64,000 nucleotides of DNA, from contig CAMBHL010000003.1 of the NCBI GenBank assembly GCA_945867155.1, positions 200,099 through 264,098 of the forward strand. Direction: 5' to 3'. Positions 56,505 to 61,696 of this stretch are shown one piece after another. Below the pieces are notes generated by a model. The model was not told where the DNA came from. It saw nothing but the letters and a program-made list of their open reading frames with translations, and ran no database searches. The position numbers and the translations under genes were made by a program. Positions within the stretch are counted from its first letter, which is position 1. Every line of letters begins with the position of its first letter. The DNA is from an uncultured Eubacteriaceae bacterium (GTDB taxonomy: Bacteria > Bacillota > Clostridia > Eubacteriales > Eubacteriaceae).

Positions 56505-57503
56505 TTATTTCAAGCCGTAGCTACTCTTCGACGCCACTGCGCCGCCCTGGAAGGTGATGTTCGCGTTGGAATCCGAACTGCCGTTGCCCTTCCAATAATA
56601 AATCTGCACGTTGATCGTATTGCCCTGGGCGTCTTTGTAGGTCGATTCGGAAAGCTTGGTCCCGTCGCTGCCGATCAGCTGCTTGACCTGATCGTAGGTC
56701 ATGCCGTTGTTGATCTGATTGTACTGGGCCTGGGTGATGGTCCCTGCCTGAGCCGTAGCGTCCGTCGAATTCGCGGTGTTCGCTGTATTGGTATCCGTTG
56801 ACGCCGTATTGTTGTCAGTGCTGGCTGTGCTGCTGCCCGACGAACTCTTCTTGCTCGAGCTGTTGGAACTCTGGCTGCTCGATGTGGTGCTGCTCTTGCT
56901 CAAGAACGGGATGCCGCCGTGATTTCTGAAATACAGGAAATACGAGGCTGCCCCTGCCGCGACGACGATGAGAATGATGATCAGGGCGATGAGTCCGCCT
57001 TTTCCCTTTTTGGCTTTCTTCGGCGGTGCCATTTCGGTCTGCGTTTCTTCGGTCTGAGGTTTTTCAGGCGCTTCGTAGACTTTTTGTTCCGCCGGTGCGG
57101 CTTCAGCTTCGGCTTCTGAACCTTCAGCTTCCGGCGCTTCGGTTTCGGCTGCCGGGGTTTCCTCTGCCGGCGCCTGTTCTTCGGCTGTTTCTGTTGCTTC
57201 GGTTTCGGCCTGTTCTGCTTCCAGTTTCTTGAGTTCTTTGATCACGTTTTTAAAGACCGGCGTGACCGCGCGCTTAAAGGCGGTGATCATCTGGGGATCG
57301 TCGACCTGGATGACCATGCGGGTCTTGCCCGCTTCTGGAATCATATAGTCAATGCCAATGGGACCGTGTTCCGGATGCTTGCCTTCGATATGCAGGCTGT
57401 TTTCGTCCACCATGATATCTTCAACGCCCATGTTGGTCAGGGCGGCTTCTGACGAACGCATCCAGGCATCCAATTGCCCTTTAGCGGTTAGTGCCTGTCT
57501 CAT
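56505..57503 (-). CDS. Membrane protein with C-terminal DUF3862/SmpA-like domain
   Basis: 332 residues from the ATG after AGGAGG. N-terminal 85 residues form a soluble alpha/beta region (DAWMRSSEAALTN, IDYMIPEAG), then an acidic Glu/Ala/Pro tract (near 100-165), one membrane segment (near 175-197), a Ser/Thr/Asn-rich linker (near 205-255), and an external DUF3862 domain (YNQINNGMTYDQVKQLIG) related to BLIP/SmpA folds. So it is a cytoplasm-to-surface single-pass protein. Function unknown. Own promoter (57552-57580) and terminator. Confidence 0.75.
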   Translation of the reverse strand: MRQALTAKGQLDAWMRSSEAALTNMGVEDIMVDENSLHIEGKHPEHGPIGIDYMIPEAGKTRMVIQVDDPQMITAFKRAVTPVFKNVIKELKKLEAEQAETEATETAEEQAPAEETPAAETEAPEAEGSEAEAEAAPAEQKVYEAPEKPQTEETQTEMAPPKKAKKGKGGLIALIIILIVVAAGAASYFLYFRNHGGIPFLSKSSTTSSSQSSNSSSKKSSSGSSTASTDNNTASTDTNTANTANSTDATAQAGTITQAQYNQINNGMTYDQVKQLIGSDGTKLSESTYKDAQGNTINVQIYYWKGNGSSDSNANITFQGGAVASKSSYGLK

Positions 57504-57522
57504 AGATTTGCCTCCTGTATCA

Positions 57523-57538
57523 TATGTTTTCAAACATA
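57523..57538. repeat. Perfect inverted repeat in the DUF3862-like gene leader
   Basis: TATGTTT / AAACATA separated by two bases, between the predicted start site (near 57545) and the ribosome binding site. The size and symmetry fit a dimeric regulator site; the regulator is unknown. Confidence 0.5.
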
Positions 57539-57551
57539 CTGCCTTTATTTT

Positions 57552-57580
57552 ATTTTATTCCATATAATTTTAGCTGTCAA
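57552..57580 (-). promoter_or_regulatory. Promoter of the DUF3862-like gene
   Basis: Minus strand: TTGACA (57575-57580), 17 bases, TAAAAT (57552-57557). Confidence 0.75.
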
Positions 57581-57640
57581 GGGAAATAATCGATTTCAAT
57601 GCGATGGATGCGCTTCTTACCGGGATTTTACACCGAATTT

Positions 57641-57664
57641 AAAAAAGGCCACTGCTGCGGCCTT
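57641..57664 (-). terminator. Terminator after the cysteine synthase-like gene
   Basis: On the minus strand AAGGCCGC / GTGGCCTT with an AGCA loop (one G-T pair) then a T run; eight bases past the stop codon. Confidence 0.75.
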
Positions 57665-57671
57665 AGAATCG

Positions 57672-58601
57672 TCAATCTTCAAAGAGCGGGGTGCTGAAAT
57701 AGCGTTCCCCGGTATCGGGCAGCACCGTCACCACCGTCTTGCCCCGTCCCAGGCGCCTGGCGAGTTTTTTCGCGACGAAGACGTTGGTGCCGGATGAAAT
57801 GCCGCAGAGCAGCCCTTCCTTTTGAGCCAGCTCCCGGGCCGTTTCTATCGCCTGTTCGTCAGTGACAATTTCAATTTCATCGATGAGATCTTTGTCGAGG
57901 ATCGGCGGCATGACGCCGTCGCCGATGCCCATCTGGAGGTGGGAGCCGATCTCACCGCCGGAAAGCAGGGCCGCGTGTTCCGGCTCTGCGGCGCAGATGT
58001 GCACATCCGGATACGCTTCCCGGAGGGCCCTGCCGATGCCGGAGATGGTGCCCCCGGTGCCAAAGCCCGAGCAGAAGGCGTCAATGGGGACGTCTGCCTG
58101 TTCGACGATTTCCCGGCCAGTGCCTTCATAATGGGCCCGCCTGTTGTCGGTGTTGGCGAACTGGTTGGGCATGTAGTACCGGGGATCTTCTGCGGTCATG
58201 GCCTTTGCCTTCTGGATGCAGCGGTCGATGCAGGCGCCGATGTCCCCGTCGTCGTGATCCAGGATCAGCTTCGCGCCGTACTGCGTGATGAGCTTGCGCC
58301 GTTCTTCGCTGACAGAGTCGGGCATGATGATCACCACTTCGTAGCCTTTCACGGCCCCGACAAGGGCCAGACCAATCCCCTGATTGCCGCTGGTGGGCTC
58401 CACGATCACCGACCCCGGCTTCAGATCGCCGCGTTCTTCCGCAGCCTCGATCATCTTCAGGGCCGTGCGGGTTTTAATGGAGCCCCCAACCCCGAGGGCT
58501 TCCACTTTCACGAGAATGCGCGCGTCTTCCGGCGCGGTCATATGGTTTAACTGAACCAGCGGCGTATGGCCCACCGCCTCTAAAATATTCTGATCAATCA
58601 A
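57672..58601 (-). CDS. Cysteine synthase-like PLP enzyme (fold type II)
   Basis: 309 residues from a TTG start (AAGGA upstream). N-terminus NILEAVGHTPLVQL; PLP lysine 43 in GGSIKTR; phosphate loop GFGTGGTISG; C-terminal GISSGTNV and DTGERYFST. The substrate loop reads TSGNQG where CysK has TSGNTG, with Gln74 in place of Thr, and the lysine context is GSIKTR rather than GSVKDR. It clearly belongs to the CysK/CBS group, but the exact substrates (O-acetylserine plus sulfide or another pair) are uncertain. No cysE is near. Monocistronic. Confidence 0.85.
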   Translation of the reverse strand: MIDQNILEAVGHTPLVQLNHMTAPEDARILVKVEALGVGGSIKTRTALKMIEAAEERGDLKPGSVIVEPTSGNQGIGLALVGAVKGYEVVIIMPDSVSEERRKLITQYGAKLILDHDDGDIGACIDRCIQKAKAMTAEDPRYYMPNQFANTDNRRAHYEGTGREIVEQADVPIDAFCSGFGTGGTISGIGRALREAYPDVHICAAEPEHAALLSGGEIGSHLQMGIGDGVMPPILDKDLIDEIEIVTDEQAIETARELAQKEGLLCGISSGTNVFVAKKLARRLGRGKTVVTVLPDTGERYFSTPLFED

Positions 58602-58650
58602 CGATAAGTCCTTCTCTCCATAATTAATATAAGTATTAGTGTTTAACTAT

Positions 58651-58679
58651 ATTATACTTGAAAAGCTTATCTTTTTAAA
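58651..58679 (-). promoter_or_regulatory. Promoter of the cysteine synthase-like gene
   Basis: Minus strand: TTTAAA (58674-58679), 17 bases, TATAAT (58651-58656). The leader is about 45 bases, too short for a T-box or SAM riboswitch. Confidence 0.6.
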
Positions 58680-58701
58680 CTGTAAATCCCAATGCTTTTT
58701 A

Positions 58702-59472
58702 TCACGCCTTTTGATCTTTGAGCTGGGCCACGTAATAGGGCAGAGCGACAAAGCCGATGCCGCCGATCATGTTGCCAAGGGTGACGCTTGCCAGATTGTA
58801 GAAATAACCGCCGACGGAAACGGCCTGGCCTGCCGGATCGAGCAGGGCCACGCTGAGCTGGGTCATGTTGGCGACGCTGTGTTCGAAGCCGCAGATGATG
58901 AAAGCGAAGAGGCACCAGAACACCATGATGAGCTTTGCGGCGTCGTTCTGGGTTCTGAAAGAACACCAGACGGCCAGACAGACGAGGATGTTGCACAAGA
59001 TGCCGCGGATGACCAGCTGCCCGAAGGGGGCCGCCATTTTCGCTGCGGCGCCTGTGGCTAAAAAAGTGGCAACTGCCGGAATGCTGAGTCCTGAAAAATG
59101 AAACAGGGCCGCGAGCAGAAAAGATCCGGCGAGGTTGCCGATCCAGCACACGATCCAGAGCTTGACCGCGTCGCCGAGGGTGATGGTCTTTTTCATGACG
59201 CCGAGGGACATCACGAGGTTGTTGCCGGTGAAGAGTTCCGCCCCGGCGATGACCACGAGGCTCAGGGCGATGCCGAAGGCCGCGCCCATGATCACTTTCG
59301 TCCCCGGCGCGCCGTTCATAAGGCCACCCACGACGTTGATCAAGATATTCCCAAAGCCGATGTACGCCCCGGCGAGCATCGACAGCACAAAATACCCGCC
59401 GGGATTCCGGCCGAGCATCCCGCTCTTCGCCGCCGCCGCGTTGGCCGCCGCGTCCACTTCTTTCTTAAACAT
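58702..59472 (-). CDS. Formate/nitrite transporter family channel
   Basis: 256 residues from the ATG after AAAGGAGG, six membrane helices, FNT family. GFGNILINVVGG, ELFTGNNLVM and the central histidine in GFEHSVANM are the conserved pore signatures. Conducts small monovalent anions such as formate, nitrite or hydrosulfide; which one is not decided. Its neighbour is a cysteine synthase-like gene, so sulfide import is possible, but each has its own promoter. A TATAAT lies about 30 bases upstream. Confidence 0.9.
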   Translation of the reverse strand: MFKKEVDAAANAAAAKSGMLGRNPGGYFVLSMLAGAYIGFGNILINVVGGLMNGAPGTKVIMGAAFGIALSLVVIAGAELFTGNNLVMSLGVMKKTITLGDAVKLWIVCWIGNLAGSFLLAALFHFSGLSIPAVATFLATGAAAKMAAPFGQLVIRGILCNILVCLAVWCSFRTQNDAAKLIMVFWCLFAFIICGFEHSVANMTQLSVALLDPAGQAVSVGGYFYNLASVTLGNMIGGIGFVALPYYVAQLKDQKA

Positions 59473-59584
59473 TAACACTTCCTCCTTTATTCGTTGTTTT
59501 GCTTTCATTATACAGGCTCTTCGTCCAATTTTGGAAAATATTTTGCATCATATGGCTATTTTTTTGTTCAATCATCCTCTGTTT

Positions 59585-60481
59585 TTAAAATAAATCCAGT
59601 TCGTTATCCAGATACAAGGCTTCCCGCACGTGGATGTGATACTCGGGCTTTACCATATAATACAAAATCATTTCCAAGAGCAAAGCGCTGCCGAGGCCCC
59701 GGCCTTCGATTTTAAAATTCGAAAAGCCCAAAGGCACATAAGTTTTTTCGATGTCCTTCACGCCGATGAAGCCCGGATTTGCCATGGCTTTCGAAAACCG
59801 GTAGCCGTCCTTCGCGCCGGGGGCGCGGCACACGTGATCTTCTCCGGGCAGGCCCAGCGCTTTCCGGCTCACGTCCCGGTAGCACGCCGCCCGCTCGGTA
59901 CAGCCGAAATCACAGCATTCGTTGCACAAAAACTCGACTTTGTTTTTTTCTTTTTCAGATAATTTAGAAAATTCCGTCAGCTTTTGATTGAGTCTGAAAT
60001 CCGGCACAGTGTAAGCAAATTCGGGCCGGTTCAGTTCTCTTCTAAATTTATCAAAATCCGTGATGACTTTCGTGGTCGACGACACGAGATAAAGTTCCGG
60101 AAAGTTTTTTTGAAGATAAGCCGTTAGTAGATCCGACGCGACGATGATCCCCTGCTGGGTTTGACTTTTGGTGAGCATTCGGCAAAGGCGGTTGCATAAG
60201 GGATCGTCCAGATGTTTTTCCTCTAATAAAAGATTGCTGAACGTGAGCCGGACAGGTATGTCATAACTTTCCATCAGCGCGAACACGTCCGCCGGCTCGG
60301 CGTCCCCGAGTTCAATCCGGCCGCCGCCCCAGAGGCACCCTGCCGGCGCGCCATAGACCGAGCCGATGCCGCACCAATCATAAAAATATTCGGGATGTCC
60401 GCGGTAAAGCTCAAGAAATGCTTTGTAAAACGCATAATGCTCAAAAAGTCCCGGAAGATGATAATGTGCCTTGGGATTCAA
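59585..60481 (-). CDS. Cysteine-rich conserved protein of unknown function
   Basis: 298 residues from a TTG start at 60481 after AGAGG. An ATG at 60529 is in frame but lies upstream of the predicted -10 box, so it cannot be in the transcript. Recognisable blocks: FYDWCGIGSVYGAP near residue 33, RLTFSNLLLEE, YLVSSTTKVITDF, LCNECCDFGCTERAACY (five cysteines near residue 195) and NFKIEGRGLGSA. The cysteines suggest a metal or Fe-S site; the overall look is TIM-barrel, distantly like U32 proteins. I know the family from gut Clostridia only as hypothetical. Confidence 0.7.
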   Translation of the reverse strand: MNPKAHYHLPGLFEHYAFYKAFLELYRGHPEYFYDWCGIGSVYGAPAGCLWGGGRIELGDAEPADVFALMESYDIPVRLTFSNLLLEEKHLDDPLCNRLCRMLTKSQTQQGIIVASDLLTAYLQKNFPELYLVSSTTKVITDFDKFRRELNRPEFAYTVPDFRLNQKLTEFSKLSEKEKNKVEFLCNECCDFGCTERAACYRDVSRKALGLPGEDHVCRAPGAKDGYRFSKAMANPGFIGVKDIEKTYVPLGFSNFKIEGRGLGSALLLEMILYYMVKPEYHIHVREALYLDNELDLF

Positions 60482-60517
60482 CAGTCTGCCTCTTTTCAAA
60501 AATAAAATTTTATCCAA

Positions 60518-60563
60518 ATTATAGCACATCCCCTTTTTTCTCCGGCCGCAGATGTGCTATATT
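60518..60563. promoter_or_regulatory. Divergent extended -10 promoters within an inverted repeat
   Basis: Arms TATAGCACATC (60520-60530) and GATGTGCTATA (60551-60561) are perfect reverse complements. Each contains an extended -10: TGCTATAAT on the minus strand (60518-60526) and TGCTATATT on the plus strand (60555-60563). One drives the cysteine-rich protein gene, the other the flavodoxin-ferredoxin gene. Confidence 0.6.
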
Positions 60564-60566
60564 CAA

Positions 60567-60577
60567 ATGATAATCAT
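60567..60577. promoter_or_regulatory. Fur-box-like operator
   Basis: ATGATAATCAT, a perfect 11-base palindrome resembling the GATAAT core of Fur boxes, four bases past the plus-strand -10, where a repressor would cover the transcription start. Confidence 0.5.
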
Positions 60578-60604
60578 AAAATCATATTTTTTGGGAGGGA
60601 CACG

Positions 60605-61348
60605 ATGATTTATTATTTTTCAGCCACAGGGAACAGCCAGTACGCCGCCGAAAAGATCGCGGCGGCCACCGGGGACATGGCCCGGTTCATTACCGCCAAA
60701 GGCGGCGGTTCCGGCAATCCAAACCAATTCGGCTTCGTGACGCCGACCTACGCCTGGGAACTGCCCAGCCTGTGCCGGGACTTTTTAAAACGCGGCGCTT
60801 TTACAATTCCGGCAGATGCCTACGTCTTCATCGTCTCCACCTGCGGGGTGACCCCCGGCGCGTCCGGCGCCGAAGCGAAGCATTTGCTAAATAAGCGGGG
60901 CATTGCCGCCGACGCCCTGTTCAGCGTGCAGATGCCCGACACCTGGACGCCGATTTTCGATCTCAGCGACCCGGCAAAAAACGCAGCGGTCAACGCCAAG
61001 GCCGACCAGGCCCTCGACGCGATCATCAAACAAATCCAAAAACAAGAACACGGCAATTTCCAATCCCGCGCCATGCCCCGGGGCGTCCGCATCGTGACCC
61101 ACCCCATCTACGAGGGCCTGCGCCAGACCTTCCACTTCCGCGTCGAAGATGCGTGCATCGGCTGCGGCCTGTGCGCCAAGTCCTGCCCGGATCAGGCCAT
61201 TACCCTGCGCCGGGGCCGCCCGGTCTGGACCAAGACCCGATGCGCCATGTGCCTGCGCTGCCTGCACCGCTGCCCGGTCTTCGCCATTCAGTACGGCTTT
61301 AAGACCAAGGGCCACGGCCAGTACGTGCATCCGCCTTATAAAAATTAA
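60605..61348 (+). CDS. EFR1-type flavodoxin-ferredoxin fusion
   Basis: 247 residues from the ATG after GGGAGGG. Flavodoxin-like domain (YYFSATGNSQYAAEKI, the FMN phosphate loop) in the first 150 residues, then two [4Fe-4S] motifs: CIGCGLCAKSC and CAMCLRCLHRC. Matches the EFR1 family of electron carriers in anaerobes. Transfers electrons at low potential; partner unknown. The upstream Fur-like site suggests iron control. Confidence 0.87.
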   Translation: MIYYFSATGNSQYAAEKIAAATGDMARFITAKGGGSGNPNQFGFVTPTYAWELPSLCRDFLKRGAFTIPADAYVFIVSTCGVTPGASGAEAKHLLNKRGIAADALFSVQMPDTWTPIFDLSDPAKNAAVNAKADQALDAIIKQIQKQEHGNFQSRAMPRGVRIVTHPIYEGLRQTFHFRVEDACIGCGLCAKSCPDQAITLRRGRPVWTKTRCAMCLRCLHRCPVFAIQYGFKTKGHGQYVHPPYKN

Positions 61349-61361
61349 ACATCCGACATCA

Positions 61362-61393
61362 AAAAAGTGTCTCTGTTCAAAGAGACACTTTTT
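61362..61393. terminator. Bidirectional terminator after the flavodoxin-ferredoxin gene
   Basis: AAAAAGTGTCTCT (61362-61374) / AGAGACACTTTTT (61381-61393), six-base loop. The minus-strand 53-residue gene ends inside the right arm. Confidence 0.85.
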
Positions 61394-61553
61394 AATTTAT
61401 GCCGTATTTTACTTTGATTCGATTCAGCGCTTCATCGCCGTCGACAACTCGTCCGGCTTCTGCATCCTGCAAGCCTTCAGTAATCGCCCTGGCTTCGTCG
61501 ATCATACGCGCCTTATCAGAATCCTTATCTGTGTTTTTCGAATAAATCTTCAT
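61392..61553 (-). CDS. Orphan 53-residue antitoxin-like protein
   Basis: Start MKIYSKNTDKDSDKARMIDE; AGGAGG lies seven bases before the ATG. Strongly charged, mostly helical, with an ending AEAGRVVDGDEALNRIKVKYG that resembles the C-terminal part of RelB/ParD-type antitoxins, the piece that wraps the toxin. No toxin gene adjoins it: upstream is the divergent restriction-modification gene and downstream the terminator. It may be a solitary antitoxin or an unrelated small protein. A TATAAT lies about 25 bases before the start. Confidence 0.65.
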   Translation of the reverse strand: MKIYSKNTDKDSDKARMIDEARAITEGLQDAEAGRVVDGDEALNRIKVKYGIN

Positions 61554-61628
61554 GATTTCGCCCTCCTGTGGCTCAATTATATAATAATTTTCATTTTTCT
61601 TATATAGCGCTTCCTTCGCTCCGCCGTT

Positions 61629-61664
61629 TTTTCAATTTATGATAAAAAATGGTATAATACCATT
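61629..61664 (+). promoter_or_regulatory. Promoter and palindromic operator of the MmeI-like gene
   Basis: -35-like TTTTCA (61629-61634), 18 bases, TATAAT (61653-61658). The -10 sits inside a perfect palindrome, AATGGTAT-A-ATACCATT (61648-61664), so a protein bound there would block transcription. About 35 bases remain to the ATG, which has only a weak ribosome site. Confidence 0.6.
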
Positions 61665-61696
61665 AATTATTTTTTAAGATTGGAAATGAGAATCCT

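Noticed and set aside
58602..58650. T-box or SAM riboswitch before the cysteine synthase-like gene
   Set aside because: The leader from the predicted start site is only about 45 bases and has no hairpin or T-box sequence.
59473..59584. FNR-type site before the formate/nitrite channel gene
   Set aside because: No TTGAT-N4-ATCAA arrangement is present; only a TATAAT with a poor -35 is seen.
60482..60529. ATG start at 60529 for the cysteine-rich protein
   Set aside because: It lies upstream of the predicted -10 box at 60518-60523, so it would not be transcribed; a TTG at 60481 follows AGAGG.
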